A stretch of 25,496 bases of DNA, taken from the NCBI GenBank assembly GCA_964585245.1, contig CAZPCV010000020.1:1-25496 (forward strand), given 5' to 3'. The stretch comes from CAZEDL01 sp964585245 (lineage in GTDB: Bacteria; Patescibacteriota; Patescibacteriia; Magasanikbacterales; GWA2-37-8). The notes under the pieces were generated by a model. That model was given only the letters and a program-made list of their open reading frames with translations, did no database searches and was not told the origin of the DNA. Of this stretch, positions 12,690 to 21,119 are shown in pieces (the stretch's first letter is position 1; every line of letters starts with the position of its first letter). The position numbers were made by a program, and so were the translations under genes.

Positions 12690-13778
12690 TTAGACTATTT
12701 CTTGAACTGCGTCCGCGAAATTTTGCGCGAACGTAGTCCGGGTATTTTCTAAATCAATGTCGACACCATCCGGGCTATAGCTAACAGCCGTAATCTGCAT
12801 ATTTGTGGGGAACAGCGTCGTGCCGTTTTTATTATTCAATACCGAGCAGGTATCACCCGGCTTGATCGTCTCGATGTCATAACGAGTATTGATCCGTAAT
12901 TTAGCCTGTACTTTTGGGTTTTTGTTATCTTGTACAGTTTGATTCCCCTTTTGATTCGCCGTAGTTAAGTCGCCAATGCTCGGGTCGCTTTCTACCCGTT
13001 CACGCGTGCCGTAGGTACTGATACTAGTTGAGTCGGAATAATCGGTTACCGTCGGTCCGCCTCCCCAGCGCAATTGGTATTTATTGATGATTTGTTCGTT
13101 GTTTTTTACTACCTCACCAGACTCTACATCGTGCCCGAGAGTGAAGCGGTGCGTCGGGGTGCCTGGCTTAGCCTGAAACCATAATTGACCGTCTTCCCTG
13201 ACAGCCCACCAACGATCGCTGCCCGCCAGCTCATGCGCCTTTTTTAAAGCGTCAAGCCATTTCATTTCAACAAAATCATACGTTACGCTGGTACCAACCG
13301 TGTCAACATTCCCGCCGCTATAGCCTATCCAGCTGCCACCGTAGACGGAATTGAAATGATCAATAATATTTTTCATCACTTGGGCCGGATCAATTCCGGC
13401 GGCGCTAACTGTGAAATTTGTGCCGCTCTTGTAGTAAGAACGTGACAAGAGCGAGACAAGGCCAAGGAGTACCAAGCGCACCCCCTCGGTACCGTTGCGA
13501 AAAAAAGGAACATACTGAGACACGAATCCGGTATATATTAGGCGCGGAGTTTGAGAGTTCACATCGTCCTGCTCGTAGATCCTCACAAAACGCATGTGGT
13601 CAATCGTGTTGCCTTCATCAAAATCATCTATCTTTAGTCCGAGCTCGATCACGCATTGTCCTTGGCCGCCGTTCATAGTGCTGGAAAAACGCACGTCTTT
13701 AGTGATAGTGATCGGATTCTGCGTTTTAAGATACGTCCCGGCAAGGTTATAAATTTTAATCGTGTAGCTTTTTTGCAT
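12690..13778 (-). CDS. Siphovirus tail-associated / baseplate hub-like protein
   Basis: 362 aa. It begins MQKSYTIKIYNLAGTYLKT, then a domain with RFVRIYEQDD...RLIYTGFVSQYVPFF, followed by a central segment with DALKKAHELAGSDRWWAVRE and DGQLWFQAKP. The C-terminus has INTRYDIETIKPGDTCSVLN and MQITAVSYSPDGVDIDLENT. These features match tail proteins of the ReqiPepy6 gp37-like/Tal hub type, in which beta domains form the tail tip ring. The gene follows the tail fibre gene by 3 nt and belongs to the late operon downstream of the distal tail protein. Family assignment is by pattern and synteny; no catalytic domain is present. Confidence 0.68.
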   Translation of the reverse strand: MQKSYTIKIYNLAGTYLKTQNPITITKDVRFSSTMNGGQGQCVIELGLKIDDFDEGNTIDHMRFVRIYEQDDVNSQTPRLIYTGFVSQYVPFFRNGTEGVRLVLLGLVSLLSRSYYKSGTNFTVSAAGIDPAQVMKNIIDHFNSVYGGSWIGYSGGNVDTVGTSVTYDFVEMKWLDALKKAHELAGSDRWWAVREDGQLWFQAKPGTPTHRFTLGHDVESGEVVKNNEQIINKYQLRWGGGPTVTDYSDSTSISTYGTRERVESDPSIGDLTTANQKGNQTVQDNKNPKVQAKLRINTRYDIETIKPGDTCSVLNNKNGTTLFPTNMQITAVSYSPDGVDIDLENTRTTFAQNFADAVQEIV

Positions 13779-13781
13779 ACC

Positions 13782-15311
13782 TTAGCGGTAAAAATAGATC
13801 GTAACAGTAAAGCCGCTGTCTTGAGTTTCCGTCCCGCTATTAGCCTGAGTGAATGTTTTTGTTAAAACATCAGTGCCGGAAATGGTAGCGCGACCAAGAA
13901 GGAATTTAGGCGACGATCCACCACCACTTGTTCCACTTGTGACCATGTTTACGGTAGAAGTAGTGCACCCACCTTGATTATCCAATGTCACCTGTCCTCC
14001 TAAATCAGCCTGTCCGGTAGTTGCATCGCCAGAATGCGATTTGAAGAATTTAACTAAAATGGTTCTTGTTCCTGATGGGATTGCAGTCGCTCCATCATTA
14101 GTAGAGCCCGAAGCGCTACTTATTAAAGTACCCGCTAAATTGCTAACTGGTGATAAAAGCTGAAAATTTGTACCGTCATAAATTACCGAAACTAGTTGAT
14201 TTGCTTTTATATCGTTATCTTCGAGATCAGAGTTGTAGCTTTTCTTAATTGTTTTTGCCCCCAAGCTGTTGACGTTGAGGGTGGCGGCACCTGTGTTAGC
14301 GGTATTGGCTTTGAAATGTATTACCATGCCGGTCGTATACGCGGCCGGGGCCGGTGATAGGGTGATCGAATAGCTGTCATTAGCCCCACCATCAGCCGCA
14401 TAGATCATCTCGCCTTTTTGTACGTTTGCCTTGCTCGCAAAGACGTTGGCGATCTGGCTTTGCATTTGAAATTGTGTGCCGTCATATACTACCGTTACGA
14501 TTTGTCCGGCTTCGATGTCGCCGTCTTCCAAGGTTTGATCGTTGTTTTTGAGGATATTTTTTGCGCCTAGTCCATTGACGTTGAGCGTAGCGTTCCCGGT
14601 ATTGATTGTGTTTGCTTTAAAATTAAACACCTGACCGATAGCATAAGCGGTTATTGCTGGAACTAGGGTGATGGCATAGGCGTCTGTTCCCCCGCCGTCT
14701 GCGGCGTAAACTTCCCCGCTCCCCTGAGATACAAGGCCGTCAACATCTTGAGCAAGCTGGGCTAGGGCTTGGCCTATCCCATCAGTCGCGGCACTGGTCC
14801 AGAGCAAATATACATAATCATCGGCGCTAAAACTTTGCGCGGTGCTACTGTCATATCCGCGGCCGCTGGCGTTAACTGTGAGAGTGTCTGAGCTTCTACT
14901 ATCGATAAGAACTTTCTCGCGTTTAAGGACAGTTACCCCGTCCGTATCATAGGAAATCAATGTCACTATAAACCGGTTTATCGCCCATTTTTGAGCGTTT
15001 CCCCATGTATTAGATGTGCCACCTTTGAGACGGGTAGTATAAAGACTGTCAGTATTTACCACCTTGACCACGCCATAGCTGCCATCGGTAACATTTTCGA
15101 TTATATCGCCTACAGCCACGCCACTGGCACCGATCCCGGTACAGTTAAGGACGGTAGAGCTTCCGATGCTCGTAGTAGTTCCCCCATACGTTGTCGGAAA
15201 TTGGGCGCCATTCCCTGATTTTAAGACTAATGAAGATGATGAGGCCGTAATACCTGCATTTAGTTGGGCTGCTACGTTGTCTTTGTGTTTATAAATTTTG
15301 CGAGTAAACAT
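13782..15311 (-). CDS. Tail fibre protein with duplicated fibre domain
   Basis: 509 aa. The N-terminal part (1-190) is a beta-rich attachment region beginning MFTRKIYKHKDNVAAQLNAG. Two tandem ~90-aa repeats follow at about 199-287 and 300-388. Each runs YAADGG..D.Y.ITL.PA..AY..G....FKAN..NTG.ATLNVN.LGAK.I, then L.D.DI.A.Q.V.V.YDGT.FQ, a repeat well known from phage tail fibres. The C-terminal part (395-509) is Gly/Ser/Thr-rich and likely forms the receptor-binding tip. Lies between the distal tail protein and the tail hub protein, so it is probably part of the tail tip complex contacting the host or its surface. Confidence 0.82.
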   Translation of the reverse strand: MFTRKIYKHKDNVAAQLNAGITASSSSLVLKSGNGAQFPTTYGGTTTSIGSSTVLNCTGIGASGVAVGDIIENVTDGSYGVVKVVNTDSLYTTRLKGGTSNTWGNAQKWAINRFIVTLISYDTDGVTVLKREKVLIDSRSSDTLTVNASGRGYDSSTAQSFSADDYVYLLWTSAATDGIGQALAQLAQDVDGLVSQGSGEVYAADGGGTDAYAITLVPAITAYAIGQVFNFKANTINTGNATLNVNGLGAKNILKNNDQTLEDGDIEAGQIVTVVYDGTQFQMQSQIANVFASKANVQKGEMIYAADGGANDSYSITLSPAPAAYTTGMVIHFKANTANTGAATLNVNSLGAKTIKKSYNSDLEDNDIKANQLVSVIYDGTNFQLLSPVSNLAGTLISSASGSTNDGATAIPSGTRTILVKFFKSHSGDATTGQADLGGQVTLDNQGGCTTSTVNMVTSGTSGGGSSPKFLLGRATISGTDVLTKTFTQANSGTETQDSGFTVTIYFYR

Positions 15312-15315
15312 AAAA

Positions 15316-16158
15316 TTATAGATAGGTTTTTTTGAATTTAATCGTTGAAATATAGGAAATTGCCGAGCCAGTAGCTGTTAAGCTGTATGCATTCGATCCA
15401 TATAGCAGTTCTGGGAACACCCCGGTATAGTCCACTTCTGTGCCGTTGACTTTTACACTTTTATTTTCGCCGTCAATAATAATCACATCACCGGCTGAGA
15501 AACTGCGTGTTATGCTTAGGTTTTGGCTTGAGGTAGTATTGCTGAATTGAAAGGCGGTGATGGCCGTAGCCGTATCAATAATCACGATCAGTACAGCCTG
15601 GGATTTATACGTGCCCAAATTCTCTACAGTCTCGCTAAAGCTAACATTAGTCACTGTCTGAGTGGAGCTGGTATAGTTTATGTCATGCCACATCGGTTCA
15701 AGGGCTAAAAATTCCAGGTCAAACGGACAGATAGTGATGTGGTAGCCATCACGTCTAGCAAACATCTGATCGGGATTAGAAAGAGTGGCTTTGATACGCC
15801 GCACAGTGCCGTTTATTTTTCTGTCTAAATTTCCCTCTGCAAGCGTTAGACGGCGCTTCATAGTATCGAGCTCGGTTTCCAAAAGGGCTGCTGAATCTTT
15901 TTTAACTACCCCACTTACTAAAATTTTTCGTTCGCGGAAATAATTGCCGATAATTCCACCGCCATCAGTACGCGGAGCTCGGAATGTGACCAGCTCTCGC
16001 GCGGGCGTAGAGCTATCTCGAATAATGGTGCTGATTATACGGCTGTCTTGCAGGCTATAATTATCAAATTCGAGATCGTCAAAATCCGCTACGGCGCCCC
16101 CGCCTGAAAGCGCCTGCAGTGAATTAAGTTGTTCGGCATTAAGCTGGTTAGTGTTCAT
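15316..16158 (-). CDS. Distal tail protein (Dit-like)
   Basis: 280 aa. After a ~30-aa N-terminus come YSLQDSRIISTIIRDSSTPA, REKILVSG-like strand RERKILVSGVVKKDS, LDTMKRRLTLAEGNLD, and ITICPFDLEFLALEPMWHDI, the Dit signature of a belt domain followed by 'F.LeF...eP.w'. A C-terminal galectin-like beta domain has IIIDGENKSVKVNGTEVDY (family 'I.IDg...v..NG'). Dit forms the hub ring at the tail end onto which fibres and Tal attach. It directly follows the tape measure gene with a 4-nt gap, the canonical siphovirus position. Confidence 0.8.
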   Translation of the reverse strand: MNTNQLNAEQLNSLQALSGGGAVADFDDLEFDNYSLQDSRIISTIIRDSSTPARELVTFRAPRTDGGGIIGNYFRERKILVSGVVKKDSAALLETELDTMKRRLTLAEGNLDRKINGTVRRIKATLSNPDQMFARRDGYHITICPFDLEFLALEPMWHDINYTSSTQTVTNVSFSETVENLGTYKSQAVLIVIIDTATAITAFQFSNTTSSQNLSITRSFSAGDVIIIDGENKSVKVNGTEVDYTGVFPELLYGSNAYSLTATGSAISYISTIKFKKTYL

Positions 16159-16162
16159 AGGG

Positions 16163-18268
16163 TTATGAGCTCGCGAATCCTTGTAATTGAAGTTGACGAA
16201 TAATGTTTTGTACTAAATTGTCGGCATCTTGCTTGGTGGTTACGGTTACGCCGCCGAGGTTGATATTGATAGTTTGGGTGGAAGACTTGCTCTGTGCGGC
16301 CGCTTCGCCGCTCGCGGCTTCTGCTTGGCTAATTATCCCGGCCGTTATCCCCGCGCGATTCCTGGCCGAATCCACCCGAGCCCCTAGCGCATTGATTTCT
16401 TCTAGTTTTTTGGTCATTTGATCGACTGTTTCCTGAGTGACTTTTTTCATGTTGGTCAGTTTGCCAACATACGAGTCATGGAATAGAGTGAATTGTTCTT
16501 GGGTTTTAAGATATTGCTTTCGTTTGGCCTCGTAGATCAGTTCTTCGGCCGCTTTGGCTGCTTCCTGCTCGGCAATTTCGCTTTTAATCTGATCTGATTT
16601 TTGTTGAAAATCGGCCTGGGCTTCGGCACGTTTCTTCGTTAAGTCCTCCAAAAAACGCTCGAATTCTGTTTCGCTGGCCCGGCGCCTGGCTTCCGCTATC
16701 TCCGCCTCAAGTCCTTTGCGCGTAGCATAATAATTTTGGAGCGCTGCTTGCTCTTTGTTTAATTCAGATTGAATATCAGAGGTGTTCTCCCCCCGACTAC
16801 TAGCTTCGGCAAGCTGTTTTTTAAGATCGGCTACTTTCTTTTCTTGTTCAATCACCCGTTCTGCTTCGCTCTTGTTGTTGTCAGAGGTTTGAGCTGAGTA
16901 TTGATCCTGCAGTTCTTTGAGTGATTTTTTAAGGTCAGATATTTTTTGCGTGATTTCAGCGGTGGCCTTAGTGTGGGCGTTTTCAAGTTTAGAAAGACTT
17001 TCCGCTGCGTCCCCCACCGCTTTTTTATAATCATCGCCGAGTTTTTTCAGCTCGGTGCTTATTTTTTGCCGGGCTTCCCCTACTGCACCTGATTGACTGC
17101 CGATTCCAGAAAAGGGATTGAGACCACCATTATTTGTTTTATTTTTTAAATCTTCAATTTGACCGGCAGTTACTGCGTATACAGAAGTTGCTTGAACAGC
17201 GGCATTTTTTCTTGCCCCGGCAGCATTCTTTGATAAACTCGCATCAAAAATATTAAAGGCGTTCTTAGCTACCTCATAAGCCTTTATTGAGTTGTCAATT
17301 GTTTCAATATTTGTCTTAATCGAAGAAAGACCACCGTTTTTGAAATCGCTAATTTTTTCGCTAATTATAGAAGAAAAAAATCCTTGGTTTTTTCCGAGCA
17401 TTTCCCCCATTTTTTTATCAAGTCCAGATAATAAAGCAGCGGCGTTAGAGGTGGCGCTGCCAACTTTTTCAAATGCTTTGGCAACTTTTTCAACCGCCTC
17501 AGCAGCATGAGGCATTCCTTTCTCTATCATGGTAAGCACGTTACCAAGTACAGGCGTTAATTTATCGCCAATTTGTTCCTTAAGATTTTCCCACTGCGTC
17601 CTCACAATCGTCATTTTTGCCTTTGTGGTATCAGCAAAGGCCTCAGTAGAGCCTTTAACTTTAATTTGTAAGGCGTTCAAATTATCGGCTGCGCTGGCCG
17701 TATCACTAAGCTCGATACCATACTGTTTCAACACCTTGTTTTGCCCCTGTGTTACCTGGGTAACTAAGGCGGTCGCGCTCGCCAGATCAAGATTTTTGCT
17801 TCTGGCTAAGTCCATGGCCAGACGATTGAGTAACAGCGCTTTTCCGTAGTCATTCGTAACGAGCATAAGACGGGACACTGACGTAGCAGTATCTTCATCA
17901 TCAAAGCCCATTTGGACCATCCTTTTTGAATATTCTTCAATTTTGTTTTTTACAGTATCGTAAATAACACCTGCGTTTTCAACGTTTTGTTTTACTTGTG
18001 CCATGGCGGCCGCGGCATTCATTGACGCCTCAACGCTGCCACGCAAAAAATCTGCTACCGTTCCAACTGCAGACTTAAATAGATCATAGGCGGCTGTACC
18101 GCTTAAAACACCCTTAGCCTGTTCTACCCAGCTTTGTTGGGCTCGTTTGGCTGTTTCTGCGGCTTTTCTCGTTTCCTCTGCCAATGCACGCTGCGAATCA
18201 GCTACTTTTTTTGTCACATCCGAGGCTAGATCCCTGGCAATGATTTTCCATTCTAAGTTATCAAACAT
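16163..18268 (-). CDS. Tail tape measure protein
   Basis: 701 aa, the longest late gene. Helical throughout: an N-terminal Ala/Lys-rich coiled region, a hydrophobic stretch near 55-85, and the tape-measure-like block AAAMAQVKQNVENAGVIYDT, TATSVSRLMLVTNDYGKALL, ALVTQVTQGQNKVLKQYGIE and AKMTIVRTQWENLKEQIGDK, typical of phage tail tape measure proteins. There is a long coiled coil around 440-640 and a Gln/Gly/Ser-rich end. The length would set a tail of roughly 100 nm by the usual 1.5 Angstrom per residue rule (701 x 1.5 = about 105 nm). Preceded by the frameshifted tail chaperone, which folds it. No peptidase or lysozyme motif noticed. Confidence 0.88.
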   Translation of the reverse strand: MFDNLEWKIIARDLASDVTKKVADSQRALAEETRKAAETAKRAQQSWVEQAKGVLSGTAAYDLFKSAVGTVADFLRGSVEASMNAAAAMAQVKQNVENAGVIYDTVKNKIEEYSKRMVQMGFDDEDTATSVSRLMLVTNDYGKALLLNRLAMDLARSKNLDLASATALVTQVTQGQNKVLKQYGIELSDTASAADNLNALQIKVKGSTEAFADTTKAKMTIVRTQWENLKEQIGDKLTPVLGNVLTMIEKGMPHAAEAVEKVAKAFEKVGSATSNAAALLSGLDKKMGEMLGKNQGFFSSIISEKISDFKNGGLSSIKTNIETIDNSIKAYEVAKNAFNIFDASLSKNAAGARKNAAVQATSVYAVTAGQIEDLKNKTNNGGLNPFSGIGSQSGAVGEARQKISTELKKLGDDYKKAVGDAAESLSKLENAHTKATAEITQKISDLKKSLKELQDQYSAQTSDNNKSEAERVIEQEKKVADLKKQLAEASSRGENTSDIQSELNKEQAALQNYYATRKGLEAEIAEARRRASETEFERFLEDLTKKRAEAQADFQQKSDQIKSEIAEQEAAKAAEELIYEAKRKQYLKTQEQFTLFHDSYVGKLTNMKKVTQETVDQMTKKLEEINALGARVDSARNRAGITAGIISQAEAASGEAAAQSKSSTQTININLGGVTVTTKQDADNLVQNIIRQLQLQGFASS

Positions 18269-18271
18269 ATT

Positions 18272-18499
18272 TTAGGATTTTAACCGGGCTTTTTGCTCGG
18301 CCCGCCGACGCTCTAGGTCGGCCTCTTCGTTTTCGATACGGATAAATTCGCGGTGCATTTGAATAACTTTGTCGTCCTGCAAATCAAATTCGCTCGGAGT
18401 GCAGTGGTAGACGTCTTTCATTAAGAGGAAGTCGATGTATTCTTCTCTGAGAACCCCGCTCCTACCAAAGCGGAAATATACTTCGACATCCTCAACTAT
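18272..18499 (-). CDS. Tail assembly chaperone C-terminal part, expressed by -1 frameshift (gpT-like)
   Basis: There is no independent start. The -1 frame relative to the upstream chaperone is open from the slippery A7 (18499-18505) to TAA at 18272-18274. It adds 75 residues beginning IVEDVEVYFRFGRSGVLREE and ending ERRRAEQKARLKS. The full fusion would be 114 + 75 = 189 aa. The stop lies 3 nt before the tape measure ATG. This is the same arrangement as gpG/gpGT of lambda and most siphoviruses, where a small fraction of ribosomes shift and the longer product helps load tail tube protein on the tape measure. Confidence 0.85.
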   Translation of the reverse strand: MVEDVEVYFRFGRSGVLREEYIDFLLMKDVYHCTPSEFDLQDDKVIQMHREFIRIENEEADLERRRAEQKARLKS

Positions 18500-18840
18500 T
18501 TTTTTGCTTCTGAGCTTGCTTCGCGCATGATCCGCAACGCTTCGGGTTCAATAGCTTTGAAGTCTTTTTCCGGCAGATTATCAAGCCACGCTTTGTCCGG
18601 TTTTATTTCGGTTTCGTTTCCAGATTCGCTTACTGATACTGCTTTCTCAACTAAAGCCAGGACGAGGGCTTCCCCGGCAGCAGCAAACTGCGTGAGTGTC
18701 ATCTCGGGGCCATTATCTTCCTCTATTTGAAGTTTTTTAATAGTCGTAGTGTTAAATAATTCGGCATTATAATCACGGGCAGCTTTGCGGGTTAAAAAAT
18801 CCTTCATAATAACGTACCCTGTTGATGTTTGAATTTTCAT
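18496..18840 (-). CDS. Tail assembly chaperone (gpG-like)
   Basis: 114 aa: MKIQTSTGYVIMKDFLTRKA then YNAELF, an acidic middle (LQIEEDNGPEMTLTQFAAAG) and IMREASSEAKK at the end. Position between tail tube protein and tape measure, size and acidic nature fit a siphovirus tail assembly chaperone. The last codons are GCA AAA AAA TAG, so the heptamer A AAA AAA sits immediately before the stop and a -1 shift enters the downstream frame. A 5-bp hairpin CCGCT/AGCGG (18469-18473 with 18456-18460) lies ~25 nt downstream and might stimulate shifting, though it is weak. By-name homology was not recognisable; the call rests on synteny and frameshift. Confidence 0.82.
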   Translation of the reverse strand: MKIQTSTGYVIMKDFLTRKAARDYNAELFNTTTIKKLQIEEDNGPEMTLTQFAAAGEALVLALVEKAVSVSESGNETEIKPDKAWLDNLPEKDFKAIEPEALRIMREASSEAKK

Positions 18841-18866
18841 AAAAAAGTAGTGCTAGTTGTTAAAAC

Positions 18867-18946
18867 GGTAGTGCTACCGCGTGTGGGGTGATGAGGCTTC
18901 GCAACTCTCACCACCCCTGCGGTATCTTCGCCCCTGCGGCACTACC
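18867..18946 (-). promoter_or_regulatory. Long hairpin between tail tube and tail chaperone genes
   Basis: Outer stem GGTAGTGC/GCACTACC (18867-18874 with 18939-18946), inner TACCGC/GCGGTA (18875-18880, 18919-18924) and GTGGGGTG/CACC-CCC, all perfect or nearly so. On the minus strand it is followed by GTTTT. It also holds a 9-bp direct repeat CCCCTGCGG (18914, 18931). It probably trims late transcription after the tail tube gene, or stabilises the 3' end of its mRNA. Confidence 0.65.
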
Positions 18947-18966
18947 AGACACAGGGGCAAGCGTGG

Positions 18967-20133
18967 TTAGTACACGCTAGTTTTAGTGTTTTGCAAAAGC
19001 ATTGCCATACTTTCGCTATCCGTTACGCTGAACTCGGCCTCAAATCCGAGTGTCTGCATAACAAGTTCATCGTTGCCATCGGTGCGTTTCCAGTCTTGGA
19101 AAGACGCCTGGGCCAAATCAATATATAAGAACGGGTTACCAGCCGAGCCAATCGTTGCGTCTGTGTTAGTGAAGTCGAGACGCAAGGCTTTTTTTGTTGA
19201 GTTCAGAACGTAGTCTTTAAGGGTGGTACTATTAAACAGCGCTGTAATTTCCCCAGCTACCTTGAATTGTTTATTGTGAATGCTAGAGACATCTACCGAG
19301 CCAAAAGCCTGATACGCTTCCAGGTTTTTTTGGATAGTAAGCCTGACTGAGGTTATTTTTGTTGCCGCAGCCCCATTCAAACCTGATAAACCACTGGCTA
19401 ATCTAAGATTGGCATGTTTGGCTAAAAAGGCATTTTCGCTAGTAGTAAAGGCCGGCGTCGCACTCGACGATTCTTCTTTTTGCCCTTTCCAAACTGTTTT
19501 AAATGACAGAAAACCGCCTAGTGAAAGTTCCAGCTCTAGGCTTTCCAGCATGCTATACGGACTGCGATAGGTGCCCACATCGTCCACTCCGTAAACAGTG
19601 AAAGAGGGATGATTGTTGCTGTTAAGGCGTGAGAAAACATGCGTACGCAAGGTATTGTCGAATGTTGGAACGCCGGTCGCGCTGGATGTGCCGCCAGTGA
19701 CTGTATTAGAGCCGCTGGTAAACGTGCCGCTGGCAACAACTACATAGATCTGTGAACCATCAACGCGCCTCACTGTTCCGGTTGCACCGGATACGGCCTG
19801 CGTTACGGTTTCCCCTACTTGAAACGTTCCGCTTAAGCTGCCCATCGTCATTCGCAAGCAAAGATACTCGTTGCCTAAAGCCGCTAACAAGAGGTGGCCG
19901 CCGTACTGATCGCGGAAAATACCATCAACGTTAATGTTGGTCATCTGGCGAACCGTTACGCTATCGCGCAATTCGTCAATGGTGCCATAAGCCGAAGCGT
20001 CTTTCGCTTTCGTGACGTCTGGCACAAATGCACCTTTAATTTTTGGAATCCAGGCGGTAGCAGATACCGCAGTTCCGGCAGTTGATTCTTTACCAAAACC
20101 AACTTTTTGGAGTCGGCCGATATGTTCATTCAT
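18967..20133 (-). CDS. Major tail (tube) protein
   Basis: 388 aa, long for a tube protein. The N-terminus MNEHIGRLQKVGFGKESTAG with AVSATAWIPKIKGAFVPDVT is typical of phage tail tube proteins ('G..kEst.GTav....fiP'). The C-terminal half contains SLELELSLGGFLSFKTVWKG, KITSVRLTIQKNLEAYQAFG and QFKVAGEITALFNSTTLKDY, the repeated beta-barrel strands of the tube fold. Residues ~95-160 (FQVGETVTQAVSGATGTVRR, ASGTFTSGSNTVTGGTSSAT) look like an inserted Thr/Ser/Gly-rich beta domain that could decorate the tube surface. Lies upstream of the chaperone and tape measure genes, followed by the long hairpin. Confidence 0.8.
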   Translation of the reverse strand: MNEHIGRLQKVGFGKESTAGTAVSATAWIPKIKGAFVPDVTKAKDASAYGTIDELRDSVTVRQMTNINVDGIFRDQYGGHLLLAALGNEYLCLRMTMGSLSGTFQVGETVTQAVSGATGTVRRVDGSQIYVVVASGTFTSGSNTVTGGTSSATGVPTFDNTLRTHVFSRLNSNNHPSFTVYGVDDVGTYRSPYSMLESLELELSLGGFLSFKTVWKGQKEESSSATPAFTTSENAFLAKHANLRLASGLSGLNGAAATKITSVRLTIQKNLEAYQAFGSVDVSSIHNKQFKVAGEITALFNSTTLKDYVLNSTKKALRLDFTNTDATIGSAGNPFLYIDLAQASFQDWKRTDGNDELVMQTLGFEAEFSVTDSESMAMLLQNTKTSVY

Positions 20134-20144
20134 ATTTGTAAAAA

Positions 20145-20303
20145 TTATTCTTTGTTAAACATTTTTTTTACTTTTTGCTCTGCTTCCTCGATACTGGCCG
20201 CCTCGACAGTGACGTCGTAATTCGGGAAGTAATACCCTTGTGTTTTTGGCTTAACGACTGCGTTTTGTTCGTCGCTTACCGTGGTTTTATGATCTTTTGG
20301 CAT
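20145..20303 (-). CDS. Small tail-module protein (52 aa)
   Basis: ATG at 20303, TAA at 20145-20147. Reads MPKDHKTTVSDEQNAVVKPK, then TQGYYFPNYDVTVEAASIEEAEQKVKK broken across ~27 residues, ending MFNKE. The YYFP..... V.A.S.EEAE.K motif is common in small phage proteins encoded next to tail genes. It fits exactly between the tail terminator (stop 3 nt upstream) and the tube protein gene (11 nt downstream) on the same strand. Function unknown. Below a 60-aa cutoff, so easily missed. Confidence 0.72.
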   Translation of the reverse strand: MPKDHKTTVSDEQNAVVKPKTQGYYFPNYDVTVEAASIEEAEQKVKKMFNKE

Positions 20304-20306
20304 AGA

Positions 20307-20729
20307 TTATAAGTTAATTTGTTTTAAAAATTTTGCTTCTACGAAAATGTCGAATACCGCCACCGGCTGCGCGTACTGATCAGAAAATGAGGGCAAGAAT
20401 TTTGTTATCATGAAACTGTGAGCGGTGCCGGTTAGTGTTTGGTGGTCATCTTTTCGGAATTCGTCGCCCAGCGCGTCGAGAAGATTCAACCATTTTTCCG
20501 TTGCTGTTTGGCTTTCTTCGGCGGGGAAAATTGTTCTTATTAAGAACTGTTCGGTAACTTCGTTTGTGACAGTGTCGAGCATTCTTTCTTCGGCCCCGAC
20601 AAAGGTAATAATCCCGGCTGGAAAACTACTTGGTTGCGCTTCCAGGTACTGGTATTTAACAGGAAGAATTGAAGAGCTGATCAAATCAAGAACAGTTTTA
20701 AGTTTTTGAATGGTAGTTAAAAAACTCAT
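20307..20729 (-). CDS. Putative tail terminator protein
   Basis: 140 aa, beginning MSFLTTIQKLKTVLDLISSS, with SFPAGIITFVGAEERMLDTV, QFLIRTIFPAEESQTATEKW and a C-terminal strand AVFDIFVEAKFLKQINL. The alternating strands and the segment 'FPA..i.f.......T......F.I.i' are what tail terminator or gpU-like proteins show, and the gene is in the right place, between the gp10-like protein and the tube protein. It overlaps the upstream gene by 4 nt (ATGA). Family call is mainly synteny. Confidence 0.62.
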   Translation of the reverse strand: MSFLTTIQKLKTVLDLISSSILPVKYQYLEAQPSSFPAGIITFVGAEERMLDTVTNEVTEQFLIRTIFPAEESQTATEKWLNLLDALGDEFRKDDHQTLTGTAHSFMITKFLPSFSDQYAQPVAVFDIFVEAKFLKQINL

Positions 20730-21118
20730 AAAGCACGCATAGTAATTAGTTTTATAAACCGCTCTTTGATTTTGTCCTGGTTTTCACGAACGGCCCGGGT
20801 CAGGTATAGCTTGCCTGTGATTGTGACGCTCCCACGTATTCCGGCCCGGCCACCAAATTCATGAATCCGTGCGTAATCTTTGTTGCTGCCAACATAACCA
20901 GTTACCTGTCCGTCTCCTCGTACTGTATCGCTGGCAATTGAGCGTTTAAGATCGCTTTTTTTTACTGGGACATACCCGGGGCTTTTAGCTGTATTTCTAA
21001 TATCGAGAACTGTAGAGAAAACTGCTTGATACATTGCATTCTGAACGAACGCCCTAGCTGTTTCAGGCTTAGTTTTGAGCGTGTCGAATTGCCTGGAATC
21101 ATATTCAATTTCGATCAT
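20726..21118 (-). CDS. HK97 gp10-like neck protein
   Basis: 130 aa. It contains YVPVKKSDLKRSIASDTVRG and GYVGSNKDYARIHEFGGRAG, the hallmark 'Y....E.G' region of the HK97-gp10 family, plus a C-terminal helix RAVRENQDKIKERFIKLI. The family lies at the head-tail interface of siphoviruses. Upstream stop and this ATG are separated by a single T (TAA T ATG), and the gene overlaps the terminator gene by ATGA, indicating coupled translation. Confidence 0.82.
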   Translation of the reverse strand: MIEIEYDSRQFDTLKTKPETARAFVQNAMYQAVFSTVLDIRNTAKSPGYVPVKKSDLKRSIASDTVRGDGQVTGYVGSNKDYARIHEFGGRAGIRGSVTITGKLYLTRAVRENQDKIKERFIKLITMRAL

Positions 21119-21119
21119 A

